DNA of 64,000 nucleotides from Shewanella glacialipiscicola. Lineage in GTDB: Bacteria; Pseudomonadota; Gammaproteobacteria; Enterobacterales; Shewanellaceae. Of the stretch, positions 1 to 8,523 are shown piece by piece. Where the stretch lies: contig NZ_JAKILU010000004.1 of the NCBI RefSeq assembly GCF_023283485.1, positions 241,407 through 305,406 of the forward strand. The letters run 5' to 3'. The position numbers were made by a program, and so were the translations under genes. How positions within the stretch are numbered: the first letter of the stretch is position 1; each line of letters starts with the position of its first letter. The notes beneath the pieces were generated by a model. The model worked only from the letters and a program-made list of their open reading frames with translations. It was not told the origin of the DNA and made no database searches.

Positions 1-1039
1 TTTGTGCACCGCCTTTGTAGGCCCAGTGTGCAGCAACGCCTTTGTCGGCCATTTGGTCCATATCTTCGGTACGAATTTGGATCTCAACGGGCACGCCGTG
101 TGGACCAAATAAGGAGGTATGGAGTGACTGATAACCGTTGGCTTTAGGGATAGCGATATAATCTTTGAAACGACCGGGGCGAGGTTTGTAAAGTCCGTGC
201 ATGGCGCCAAGTACGCGATAGCAGGTGTCGAGGGAATCGACCATCACCCTAAAGGCGTAGATATCCATCACTTCTTGGAATTGCAGTTCTTTACTCTGCA
301 TCTTGTTATAGATGGAGTAGAGGTTTTTTTCGCGGCCTTTGACTTTTCCCGGAATACCCGCATCGTTTAAGCGCGTATGTATAGCGGCTTCAATGCCTTG
401 GATCAATTCTTTGCGATTACCGCGGGCGGCTTTAACGACTTCTTTAAGCACCCGATATCGCATTGGATAATAGGCTTGGAAACCTAAGTCTTCTAACTCG
501 GTCTTGATATTATGGATACCGAGACGGTTAGCGATGGGCGCATAGATTTCTAGGGTTTCGCGGGCAATACGGCGACGTTTGTCGGGACGCAGTGCGCCTA
601 AGGTACGCATGTTGTGGGTTCTATCGGCAAGCTTGATGAGGATAACGCGGATATCCTGCGTCATCGCCATCATCATTTTACGGAAGTTTTCAGCCTGAGC
701 TTCTTTCTTGTCGCGAAATTTAAGCTTATCGAGTTTTGACACGCCTTCAACAAGCTCAGCCACCGCGACACCGAAAAGTTCGGCTAAATCGTCTTTGGTG
801 ACATAAGTGTCTTCTATCGTATCGTGCAGCAGGGCTGCCATCAGCGTCTCATGATCAAGACGCATCTCTGCAAGGATGCGGGCGACCGCAACCGGATGAG
901 TAATATAAGGTTCGCCACTCGTGCGCATTTGCCCTTCATGGGCATCACGCGCAATTTGGTACGCTTGCTTGAGCAACTCTACCTGTTCGGGTTCTAAGTA
1001 ACCGGAAGCAGACTCCTTTAGACCTTCAAACAGATACAA
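1..1039 (-). CDS. spoT: SpoT, bifunctional (p)ppGpp synthetase/hydrolase (N-terminal part)
   Basis: Makes and degrades the stringent-response alarmone (p)ppGpp in the cytoplasm. The window holds about 346 codons; the rest, including the TGS and ACT regions, lies beyond base 1. Visible are the HD hydrolase domain (HPVAVA, then HDTIED near residue 70) and the start of the synthetase domain ending in the motif GYQSLHT and VAAHWAYK. The start is a TTG at 1039 reading YLFEGL, as in the enteric gene, with AGGAGA about eight bases upstream; no ATG fits. It follows rpoZ by 44 bases on the same strand, the usual gmk-rpoZ-spoT operon. Identification is by strong similarity to the enteric protein that I can recall. 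Confidence 0.96.
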   Translation of the reverse strand, partial: MYLFEGLKESASGYLEPEQVELLKQAYQIARDAHEGQMRTSGEPYITHPVAVARILAEMRLDHETLMAALLHDTIEDTYVTKDDLAELFGVAVAELVEGVSKLDKLKFRDKKEAQAENFRKMMMAMTQDIRVILIKLADRTHNMRTLGALRPDKRRRIARETLEIYAPIANRLGIHNIKTELEDLGFQAYYPMRYRVLKEVVKAARGNRKELIQGIEAAIHTRLNDAGIPGKVKGREKNLYSIYNKMQSKELQFQEVMDIYAFRVMVDSLDTCYRVLGAMHGLYKPRPGRFKDYIAIPKANGYQSLHTSLFGPHGVPVEIQIRTEDMDQMADKGVAAHWAYKGGAQ

Positions 1040-1083
1040 GTGGCAGCTCTCCTTTACCTAAACAGGTATTTACTCAATTATGC

Positions 1084-1368
1084 TTATAACGATAATGAAC
1101 GGCCTTCAGCAATAGCTGCAACCGCTGCAATTTCAGCGGCTTCACGTTCACGTACCGTTTGACGCTCATCGGCATCTAAGGTGTGAGCAGTGACTAAACC
1201 TAGTTCGATTTCACGCAGGGCGATAACCGTTGGCTTGTCGTTCATCTCTTCAACCATAGGGTCTTTACCCTGCACGGCGATTTGGCGAGCACGACGCGCT
1301 GCAACCAGGATCATATCAAAACGGTTGCCGATTTGTTCTACGGCGTCTTCTACAGTTACGCGAGCCAT
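1084..1368 (-). CDS. rpoZ: RNA polymerase omega subunit
   Basis: Small subunit that helps assemble RNA polymerase and forms part of a ppGpp binding site. 94 residues, close to the 91 of E. coli. The conserved start [11 protein letters not shown] and the segment [15 protein letters not shown] are plain, and the tail is acidic/alanine rich. It lies between gmk and spoT, 59 and 44 bases from each, so one transcript from gmk is likely. The pairing with spoT is the normal arrangement and fits its role in the ppGpp response. Confidence 0.97.
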   Translation of the reverse strand: MARVTVEDAVEQIGNRFDMILVAARRARQIAVQGKDPMVEEMNDKPTVIALREIELGLVTAHTLDADERQTVREREAAEIAAVAAIAEGRSLSL

Positions 1369-1427
1369 GTGTTGAAACTCCAGTTTATCTAGGGAAAAAA
1401 TGACGCAAAATTGTACACTATGGCAGG

Positions 1428-2051
1428 TTAGTCTGCCAACAGATCGTGAAGCATAGCATTTTGCGCGTGGATCTGACTAGCACCTGTTAAGCGCTTGCTG
1501 CGAATGATCGCACGCAAATCGGCTAAGGCGGTGTCAAAATCGTCGTTGACGATAATAAAATCGTATTCTCGATAATGGGATATTTCCGATACGGCCTGTG
1601 CCATGCGGCTGGCAATAACATCGGGACTATCTTGTCCACGGCCGGTGAGACGGCGTTCAAGCTCGGCTTTCGATGGCGGTAGAATAAACACACTCACCGC
1701 ATCATCCATTAGCGCTTTCACTTGCTGCGCCCCTTGCCAGTCGATATCGAGGAAGACATCAATACCTTGGCTGAGTGTATGTTCGATGACATGGCGCGAG
1801 GTGCCATAGTAATTGCCAAAAACTTCTGCCCACTCAAAAAAAGCATTTTCAGCAATTAACGCTTTGAATTGGTCAACATTAACGAAGTGATAGTGTTGAC
1901 CATCAACTTCACCTGGGCGTGGTGCACGGGTGGTGTGTGATACCGAAACCTGCATATCGGCGGGCTTGTCTTTAAGTAAGGCCGAGATTAGCGAGGATTT
2001 ACCTGCGCCACTGGGCGCCGACACAATAAATAAATTTCCGCGTGCGGTCAT
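1428..2051 (-). CDS. gmk: Guanylate kinase
   Basis: Phosphorylates GMP to GDP with ATP, an essential step in GTP and dGTP supply. 207 residues, the family's usual length. The P-loop GAGKSS spans residues 15-20 (Lys18), and the GMP-binding segment [12 protein letters not shown] follows near residue 40. First gene of the minus-strand run gmk-rpoZ-spoT; it faces away from the gene at 2309, so the 250-base gap between them must carry two divergent promoters. A TATAAT on the minus strand at 2101-2106 could serve gmk, but I see no good -35 for it. Confidence 0.97.
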   Translation of the reverse strand: MTARGNLFIVSAPSGAGKSSLISALLKDKPADMQVSVSHTTRAPRPGEVDGQHYHFVNVDQFKALIAENAFFEWAEVFGNYYGTSRHVIEHTLSQGIDVFLDIDWQGAQQVKALMDDAVSVFILPPSKAELERRLTGRGQDSPDVIASRMAQAVSEISHYREYDFIIVNDDFDTALADLRAIIRSKRLTGASQIHAQNAMLHDLLAD

Positions 2052-2308
2052 GAGCTAAATATCCAATTGATTAACGCAAGAAGGGCCCTGAAAGCCGTAT
2101 ATTATAGCGATTTTGACCACAGAATTACTAGGGCTTGTTACTTGGCAATTTAAGCCTATTTTAGATTTATTCGTTTATTATATGCATTTTTACCCGACTG
2201 GGGTCGTAGGCGCTGACAATTGCGGGTAAATTAGTTACGCTCGTGCCTCATTAGGCAATGAATGATTGTCTTTTGGTACTTAGTTTTTACAACAATAAAG
2301 GAAGGGTC

Positions 2309-3910
2309 GTGCTGTTAAAATCTCTTTTCTGCCTTCACGGGCGTGATTCTCGTCCCCGCTTTGTCGCTATTAGTGTTGGTGTATATGCCTGTATTTTAAT
2401 TGCCGCTGTGGCATTTGGGGCAAATTTTCTAATGTATTTGCTGGCTCTGCTGGGTTTGCCTTTATTAGGGCTCACTAGCCTGCGGCGTTTAGTCGATGCC
2501 GATAAGTCAAAAGTGCTGACGGGTGCATTTTTATTACCGCTGCTTATTTTACTTGGGTTATTTATTGCCGATGCCCACATTGCGCTTATTAGCCTGTGCT
2601 TAATTTTAGCGGCAGGGCTCACTTTTTGGGGTTGGCGTTTACCTGCGCCTACGATAGTTGATTATCGCTACGGCTATTTTGGCCCAGAGCTTGATGCGCC
2701 AACATCACAAGCCATGCCACGGCGCCGTGTGGAACCCACAATCATCCCTAAAACAACAGATGCGAGTACTATAGATTCTAAACAAGTGATTACACGACAG
2801 GCGGCTAACTCAAGCTCAGATATTCAGCTACAGCCACAGGTTGAACGCCATGAGCCGCATGTTGAGCAAACACATGCCCAATCAGTCGTAGTCACAGAAC
2901 CAGAAATCGATGTCTTTACCCATGACCAAGCCGTTACTCATGCCTCATTGGTTGATACCGAGCTTGAAATCCAGCGCCAAGATGAATTACGTTTTGATGC
3001 ATTAACGCGATTGACGCAGAATCCTGCCGATTTTGTGGTACCCCATGCCCATGCTGATTTCCGCCCTAGCCATGCCAGCCGCGTCGAACACACCAATATC
3101 GAACTAGCCGATGTTGATGTGGCTAATATGGATTTAAACCATGTCGATTTTAATGCGCCTCAATTAGATCCCGCCGAGCGCAGTGCTGAACCGAGTTGGC
3201 GTTTGGCCGCCGAAGAAGATAACGAAACCGATAGCTTTAATGATGTAGAACATGCTGAAGAAGTGCGTCAACGCCGCGCTGAAGCGAAAGACTCTGGCTC
3301 GATGACTGAACTGTTTCGCGGTTTATTTGAATTTTTAGCACCGCTAAAGCGGTTCCTCGTGTTACCTAAAGTTAAGCTACCTAAGATTAATCTGCCCAAG
3401 GTGGAGCGCCGTTATTGGCGGCTAGCAGGAATAGGTGCTGGTGTGCTGGTGTTTATCGTCTTGGTGTGGGGGCTTTGGCCTAGTGGTGACGCTGAAGGCG
3501 ATGGCGCACAGCTTGTGACTGTAAATGCGGTTGCGCCCTATGCAGGCGAGCGGGTCACGCTCGCCTTGCCCGACGGCTTTTCTGTGGCGCTTGAAGACGA
3601 TATTTTAATCATGCGTTGGCTCGGTGAGAAGGGTAAGGCGAAAAATCTGTGGTCCTTAGCGACGGCAAAGGGCGATAAAACTTGTAGCCTGTTGTCTTTT
3701 AACAGCGGCACTGATTACCGCCCTCTGACGGTGGACTTAAAAGCCGATTCGGCTACCGAGGCGCGTTTTTCACCACTGGACACTCAAGGTATTATCATTG
3801 ACCTTGCTCGACGTAGCAGCATTAGCTTGTGTGGTTATAAATTCAGCCTCAAGGGTAGCCAAGCGATACTGGAACAAAATCGTACCTTTGGCAGTTATAT
3901 CGCTCGTTAA
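2309..3910 (+). CDS. Unrecognised membrane protein with His/Asp-rich linker
   Basis: I do not recognise this family. With the GTG start at 2309 it has 533 residues; AAGGA six bases before that GTG favours it over the ATG at 2258, which has no ribosome site. Hydrophobic stretches suggest about four N-terminal membrane helices (roughly residues 20-60 and 75-115). A long polar region rich in His, Asp and Glu follows, then a threefold LPK repeat (LPKVKLPKINLPKV), one more membrane helix near residue 385, and a 135-residue C-terminal domain, probably on the other side of the membrane. The layout is that of an anchored protein with a flexible spacer. Transcribed away from gmk and apparently alone. 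Confidence 0.75.
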   Translation: MLLKSLFCLHGRDSRPRFVAISVGVYACILIAAVAFGANFLMYLLALLGLPLLGLTSLRRLVDADKSKVLTGAFLLPLLILLGLFIADAHIALISLCLILAAGLTFWGWRLPAPTIVDYRYGYFGPELDAPTSQAMPRRRVEPTIIPKTTDASTIDSKQVITRQAANSSSDIQLQPQVERHEPHVEQTHAQSVVVTEPEIDVFTHDQAVTHASLVDTELEIQRQDELRFDALTRLTQNPADFVVPHAHADFRPSHASRVEHTNIELADVDVANMDLNHVDFNAPQLDPAERSAEPSWRLAAEEDNETDSFNDVEHAEEVRQRRAEAKDSGSMTELFRGLFEFLAPLKRFLVLPKVKLPKINLPKVERRYWRLAGIGAGVLVFIVLVWGLWPSGDAEGDGAQLVTVNAVAPYAGERVTLALPDGFSVALEDDILIMRWLGEKGKAKNLWSLATAKGDKTCSLLSFNSGTDYRPLTVDLKADSATEARFSPLDTQGIIIDLARRSSISLCGYKFSLKGSQAILEQNRTFGSYIAR

Positions 3911-4085
3911 CGTACTGAAGCAGCTTAAGTCGATAAAAATTCTGCTTAAATGCTAGTCACAATTAGAGGGGTAGATTACACTTTTGCTCCTCTTTTTCTC
4001 AAACCGTGTTTTAAATGCCTCAGTCTTGGTATCTAACAATGCAGTTGGGGAATATCTTAAAATTTGAACAGAACATCAATCCAGC

Positions 4086-4958
4086 ATGAATACAGAATTG
4101 ACCTTAGTCATTATGGCTGCAGGGCTAGGTAGTCGTTTCGGCGGCGATAAGCAATTAGCGGCGCTCGGCCCTGCTGGCGAACCCATGTTGGTGCTATCAA
4201 TCATGTCGGCCATTCGCAGTGGCTTTCAGCGTGCAGTGCTGGTGATCCGCCCCGAGTTAGAAGCTGAATTAACTGCAATGCTAACCCAGTTTTTACCCGC
4301 CGATTTTGAATATCACTTTTGCTATCAGGTTTTAACGGATTTACCCGAAGCGGTGCAGCTAGTGGATCTCAGCCACAGGCTTAAGCCTTGGGGTACTGCC
4401 CATGCACTGTGGAGCGCGCGTCATCTGGTTAAAGGCCCCATGGCGGTTATCAATGCCGATGACTTTTATGGCGATAGCGCCTTTTTTTCGTTAGCCAAAG
4501 GCTTAAAGTCAAAGCCGACACAGTGGATGATGGTGGCGTATCCCATCGAACTCACATTGTCGGAGCACGGCGGCGTTAACCGTGGTCTGTGTCAGGTCGA
4601 GGATGGAAAGCTTAAATCGGTTGCCGAGTGGCTCAATATCGCTGAGCAAGCGGGCCAATTAGTGGGTGATGGCCCACAAGGTCATGCTAATTTACCAGCA
4701 GAGTCCTTGGTCTCTATGACATGCTGGGGCTTCTCCCCAAGCATATTTGATGTTATTAAACGTGAATTAACCGAATTTATCGAGCAACAGGGGCTAGAAG
4801 CTAAATCTGAATGCTACTTACCCGCCATAGTGCAAGCGGGCATTGAGCAAGGTTTGCCCGTGTATGTCGATGTGGCCTGTGAGCCTTGGCTCGGCGTGAC
4901 TTATCCGCAGGACACTGTCTGGGTAAAACAAAAATTAACGGAGTTATTGAGTGATTAA
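4086..4958 (+). CDS. Sugar-phosphate nucleotidyltransferase-like protein
   Basis: GT-A fold nucleotidyltransferase of 290 residues. The N-terminal signature VIMAAGLGSRFGGDKQL (residues 8-24) is the nucleotide-binding loop, and NADDFYGD near residue 125 supplies the metal-binding Asp pair. Family members join a sugar 1-phosphate and an NTP into a nucleotide sugar. It overlaps the next gene, a kinase of the anomeric sugar-kinase type, by eight bases, so the two are very likely one operon making and then activating a sugar 1-phosphate. The substrate cannot be told from sequence. It is longer than MurU (about 220 residues) and its partner lies on the opposite side, so I do not call it murU. Confidence 0.85.
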   Translation: MNTELTLVIMAAGLGSRFGGDKQLAALGPAGEPMLVLSIMSAIRSGFQRAVLVIRPELEAELTAMLTQFLPADFEYHFCYQVLTDLPEAVQLVDLSHRLKPWGTAHALWSARHLVKGPMAVINADDFYGDSAFFSLAKGLKSKPTQWMMVAYPIELTLSEHGGVNRGLCQVEDGKLKSVAEWLNIAEQAGQLVGDGPQGHANLPAESLVSMTCWGFSPSIFDVIKRELTEFIEQQGLEAKSECYLPAIVQAGIEQGLPVYVDVACEPWLGVTYPQDTVWVKQKLTELLSD

Positions 4959-6015
4959 ACTCATTAGGCAGTTAGTCTTGCCTCATTTTGGTATTGATGC
5001 CGCCGAGGCAAAAATTACAGCCCTCGGTAATGGCCACATCAATGACACCCTTTTGGTACGCTGGCCTGCGGGCGAATTAGTATTGCAGCGAATTAACACT
5101 GAGGTGTTTAAAACCCCCAGCGCTTTGGTTAGCAATGCCGATAAAATTAGTCATCATCTATGCGCTAAGTCGTTGCAGCAACAATATGGCCTTAAAGTCG
5201 TTAGCCCTTATTTAACTCAAGAGGGAACGTTGGCTATCGATTTAGGCGAACAAGGATTTTGGCGGGCGATAAGCTACTTGCCCCATAGCCTGAGTATTGA
5301 AGTCGTCAAGTCGGAGCAAGAGGCTGAAATGGCGGCCAAGGCCTTCGGCCATTTTGCTTCTGCTTTGAGTGACTTTGATGCCACTCAACTTGAAGATGTG
5401 ATCCCCCAGTTTCACCATTTACCGGGGCGCATGGCTCTGTTACAACAGGCGGCTGAGCTCGATAGTCTGCACCGCTTAGATGTTTGCCGTCATTGGGTCG
5501 ATTACGCTTTATCTCAACAGACCTTGCTTAATGAACTGGCCGATATATCGCCAAAACTGCCGCTACGCATTTGCCATAACGACACTAAAATCAATAATAT
5601 GCTGTTTGATAAGCGCGATATGTCTAGCATGGCGATTATCGATTTGGATACCTGCATGAAAGGTCATTTGATGTATGACTTTGGCGACATGGTCCGCACC
5701 TTCTGCTCGCCAGAGGAAGAAGACTCTACAGCTTTGGATAAAGTCCAAGTGCGCCAAGACATCTTCGCCGCGATTTGCCGTGGCTACTTGAGCGAGTTGG
5801 GTGACGTTTTAACTGAAGACGAAAAGCGTAGTCTGTGGCTCGGTGCGCGGGTGATTTGTTTGATGATAGGTGTGCGTTTTTTAACGGATTATCTTAACGG
5901 CGATGTGTATTTTCACATCCACCGCGAAGGCCACAATCTGGATCGCGCTGCTAACCAGTTTACCTTGTACCAAAGCTTGCTTGACCAAGAGGCTGAGCTT
6001 AAAGCTAATTTCTAA
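4951..6015 (+). CDS. APH/choline-kinase fold phosphotransferase, NahK-like
   Basis: Predicted small-molecule kinase of 354 residues with the aminoglycoside phosphotransferase fold. GNGHINDT near residue 27 is the nucleotide-binding loop, ICHNDTKINNML (about 207-218) is the catalytic loop with Asp and Asn, and IIDLDTC (about 226-232) is the metal-binding segment, followed by YDFGDMVR. This set resembles N-acetylhexosamine 1-kinase (NahK) more than drug-resistance kinases. The start is GTG at 4951 with GGAG seven bases before it, overlapping the end of the nucleotidyltransferase. Together they would phosphorylate a free sugar at C1 and charge it with a nucleotide. The substrate is unknown; an antibiotic-resistance role is unlikely. 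Confidence 0.85.
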   Translation: MIKLIRQLVLPHFGIDAAEAKITALGNGHINDTLLVRWPAGELVLQRINTEVFKTPSALVSNADKISHHLCAKSLQQQYGLKVVSPYLTQEGTLAIDLGEQGFWRAISYLPHSLSIEVVKSEQEAEMAAKAFGHFASALSDFDATQLEDVIPQFHHLPGRMALLQQAAELDSLHRLDVCRHWVDYALSQQTLLNELADISPKLPLRICHNDTKINNMLFDKRDMSSMAIIDLDTCMKGHLMYDFGDMVRTFCSPEEEDSTALDKVQVRQDIFAAICRGYLSELGDVLTEDEKRSLWLGARVICLMIGVRFLTDYLNGDVYFHIHREGHNLDRAANQFTLYQSLLDQEAELKANF

Positions 6016-6085
6016 GTGAGTCATTAATATTTTAATATCAATTGGTTGGTATTAAATTGTTGGTTCAATATCTTGATTAATAATC

Positions 6086-6116
6086 ATGCCTAGGGCTCTG
6101 CTCTGGGCATTTTTTT
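6086..6116 (+). terminator. Rho-independent terminator after the kinase gene
   Basis: ATGCC at 6086-6090 pairs with GGCAT at 6106-6110, and the stem extends inward through GU pairs to about ten base pairs with a five-base loop. Seven T follow. It lies 70 bases past the kinase stop and closes the two-gene unit, separating it from the MFS gene. Confidence 0.75.
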
Positions 6117-6192
6117 GACCTAAAACCTAGGCAGAGGCCATTTCATCGGACATAATCGAGCGATAATTAATCCCTTAATATCATATGGATTT

Positions 6193-7620
6193 GTGCTTGG
6201 TATGGATTCATCTGTGGCCCCGCCGCTAGTCACTTGCTCACGACGCAGCGAACGTAATTCGTGGTTAAGATGCACCCTGCGCCGCTCGCAGCAGGAGGCG
6301 ATTGCCTCATCAATGATGACGGCTACCAGTGATAACTTTTTCAATGCCTATGCTATTTTTCTCGGTGCCAGCCTTGCGCAAATGGGGTTTGTGACGGGTT
6401 TACCACAGCTTTTTGGGGCGATAGCCCAACTTCTATCTGTGTGGCTTGCAAGCCATTTCTCCCGTCGAACGTTTATCGTTTTTTGCGCTGTCTTTCAGGG
6501 CTGCATAGTGTTAGCTATGGGCGCGTTGGCTGCTTTTGGCTCAGAGCATGCCGTGTGGATCTTTATCGCCTTAGCCGTTGGTTACCATGGTTTTATTAAT
6601 CTTATTCAGCCCCATTGGCGCGCGTGGATGGGATCTATCGTACCTGAACGTCGCCGAGGCGCTTTTTTTGCCGCCCGCACTCGGCTCACTATGGGCGCAT
6701 CTTTGAGTGTGTTCTTTATTGGCGGCGGCATACTCACCTTAACTGACTCGATGCAGATGGCGTGGTTGGGTTTTAGTCTGTTGTTTTCTATCGCGGCAAT
6801 GGGGCGTTTTGTGTCGGCTTGGTTACTGCTACAGATGCATGATCCCGATCCGCGCGTGCCCAAACAGCGTGGCGTATTTTTGCAAACGATTGGTCATTTT
6901 CGTGCGGCGTGGAAAGATAAAACCTTTCGCCAGTACAGTTTGTTCGTTGCCAGTATGCAGGGAATAGTGGCAATCTCGGCACCATTTTTTGCCGTTTATA
7001 TGCTGGAAGGCTTAAAGTTCACTTACCTCGAATTTGTATTTGCCAGTGTGGCTTCGATAGCGACTCAATTTGTTACCTTACGATTTTGGGGCCGCTTTAG
7101 CGATCAATTCGGCAATCGTTTAGTGATGATTATCACCAGTTGTATGATCCCCAGTTTGCCGCTGATGTGGCTGTTCTCGGATAACTATCTGTATATCTTA
7201 GCTATCCAAGCTTTTTCTGGCTTGGCATGGAGCGGCTTTACCTTAAGCACGGCAAATTACCTTTATGATATCCGTCCCTTTCGCAGTGACTTTGCGACTT
7301 ATGCTGCCCTGCAAGCGGCATTAAGTGCGGCCTGTGTTTTTGTTGGTGCGATATTGGGCGGTACGATTGCCTCCCATGCGGCGGATTTTTTAGCCTGGAC
7401 GGGTTGGGATAGCGTGTTATCGAGCCCAATTTTTGTGGTGTTCTTAGTATCGACTGTGCTGCGAGCGTTAGTGACACTCTGGTTTATTCCGCGCTCGGTT
7501 GAACCTAAAGTGCGCCCAAGGCCGCAGCTACTAAAACTTATCTTCCGTATCCGCGGCTTTAATGCCATTTCGGGCGTGAGCCTTGATTGGCTCACTGTGG
7601 TAAAACGCCGCAAGCAATAG
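6193..7620 (+). CDS. MFS transporter, substrate unknown
   Basis: Major facilitator protein of up to 475 residues. After a basic N-terminal tail (RCTLRRSQQEA) there are about twelve hydrophobic segments, starting with NFFNAYAIFLGASLA. The loop between helices 2 and 3 carries SRR, and PERRRGAFFAARTR sits between helices 4 and 5. The start is uncertain: GTG at 6193 and ATG at 6202 both lack a convincing ribosome site, but the conserved-looking basic tail needs one of them. It is followed after nine bases by a convergent sulfotransferase gene and preceded by the kinase operon's terminator, so it is probably transcribed alone. Confidence 0.85.
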   Translation: MLGMDSSVAPPLVTCSRRSERNSWLRCTLRRSQQEAIASSMMTATSDNFFNAYAIFLGASLAQMGFVTGLPQLFGAIAQLLSVWLASHFSRRTFIVFCAVFQGCIVLAMGALAAFGSEHAVWIFIALAVGYHGFINLIQPHWRAWMGSIVPERRRGAFFAARTRLTMGASLSVFFIGGGILTLTDSMQMAWLGFSLLFSIAAMGRFVSAWLLLQMHDPDPRVPKQRGVFLQTIGHFRAAWKDKTFRQYSLFVASMQGIVAISAPFFAVYMLEGLKFTYLEFVFASVASIATQFVTLRFWGRFSDQFGNRLVMIITSCMIPSLPLMWLFSDNYLYILAIQAFSGLAWSGFTLSTANYLYDIRPFRSDFATYAALQAALSAACVFVGAILGGTIASHAADFLAWTGWDSVLSSPIFVVFLVSTVLRALVTLWFIPRSVEPKVRPRPQLLKLIFRIRGFNAISGVSLDWLTVVKRRKQ

Positions 7621-7629
7621 GGCGTACAG

Positions 7630-8523
7630 CTAAAGCGTATAGTCGAAAAACTTACGGCTTTGCGGGCCAGCGCTATTACTGTTCACCTTGTTTGGATGTT
7701 TATATTCATGCCAAGCTGCGACGTGAGTGCCAGCATTTAATTTAGGAAAATCTAGCACATGCTCGCTGGTATTGACTCTGTCTTGATGGATTAGCGTGCT
7801 GTTTGTTTGAGTGTTGCTATGCGCCCTATCGGTCATTTGGCCTAAGGTTGGGCCATTGGTGGCTAAGCCTAAAAATTGCAACAAACGACTCAAACTCCCC
7901 GCATGGCTGATGTCGAGCGAGATAAAATCTTCTCGGTTATGAAAGTAAGCGAACACTTCGTTTTGATGCCTGTGATAACAATCAATAAGATGCGCCTCAT
8001 CTGCAGGGTTTGCCTCTTTATCGATAGCAAAAGTATGTTGAAAGCTGCGTTTCATAATCGGGTGAAATCGCCCCGATTTTGCTTCTAAATGCGGCAGCAT
8101 TTTACCTAGCAGCATCTGCATTGAAGGCACCCATTTAGCCAAGTCACGCTCGAGGTAAACAAATTTAGCCTGCGGGAAAAGACCATCGAGCTGCCGATAA
8201 TCACTAAAACAGGGCACATCAGAAATCGCATCAGCCAGCATAAACGCCTGTTTAGTAAAGGCCATGTGCGCCACTTTAAGCCCTTGCTCCAATAGCGCCA
8301 CACTCACACTCGTGGTGCCCGTGCGCGGCAAACCTATGATAAAGACCTTCAATTTTTCCGCAGTTACCTGTTCGCCACCAAGTGCATTCGACAGTGAGGG
8401 ATACGTCTCATCCGGTGTTGCAAGCTGTAAGTTGCCAGCATGATCTGCATTGCCGATACGCTGTGCATTAGCAGTACATTGCGCGTGAGCAGAGGCTGTT
8501 GAATTGTTGGCATTATCAGGCAT
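7630..8523 (-). CDS. P-loop sulfotransferase
   Basis: Predicted PAPS-dependent sulfotransferase. The 5'-phosphosulfate loop GLPRTGTTSVS lies near residue 63 and the later segment AKFVYLERDLAKWVPSM holds the Arg and neighbouring residues expected of the 3'-phosphate site. Acceptor unknown. The first 56 residues are low in complexity; a TTG at 8352 (KVFIIGLPRTG) would start the protein right at the catalytic fold, so the true N terminus is open. It ends nine bases from the MFS gene on the opposite strand. Soluble: no signal peptide or membrane helix is seen. A lone sulfotransferase among housekeeping genes suggests a transferred or accessory function. Confidence 0.82.
   Translation of the reverse strand: MPDNANNSTASAHAQCTANAQRIGNADHAGNLQLATPDETYPSLSNALGGEQVTAEKLKVFIIGLPRTGTTSVSVALLEQGLKVAHMAFTKQAFMLADAISDVPCFSDYRQLDGLFPQAKFVYLERDLAKWVPSMQMLLGKMLPHLEAKSGRFHPIMKRSFQHTFAIDKEANPADEAHLIDCYHRHQNEVFAYFHNREDFISLDISHAGSLSRLLQFLGLATNGPTLGQMTDRAHSNTQTNSTLIHQDRVNTSEHVLDFPKLNAGTHVAAWHEYKHPNKVNSNSAGPQSRKFFDYTL

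Noticed and set aside
3960..4005. Terminator after the membrane protein at 3910
   Set aside because: AGAGG and CCTCT can pair, but the stem is short with a loop of about twenty bases; too weak to annotate.
4951..6015. Aminoglycoside resistance kinase
   Set aside because: The fold is shared, but the loops look like anomeric sugar kinases and the partner gene is a sugar nucleotidyltransferase.
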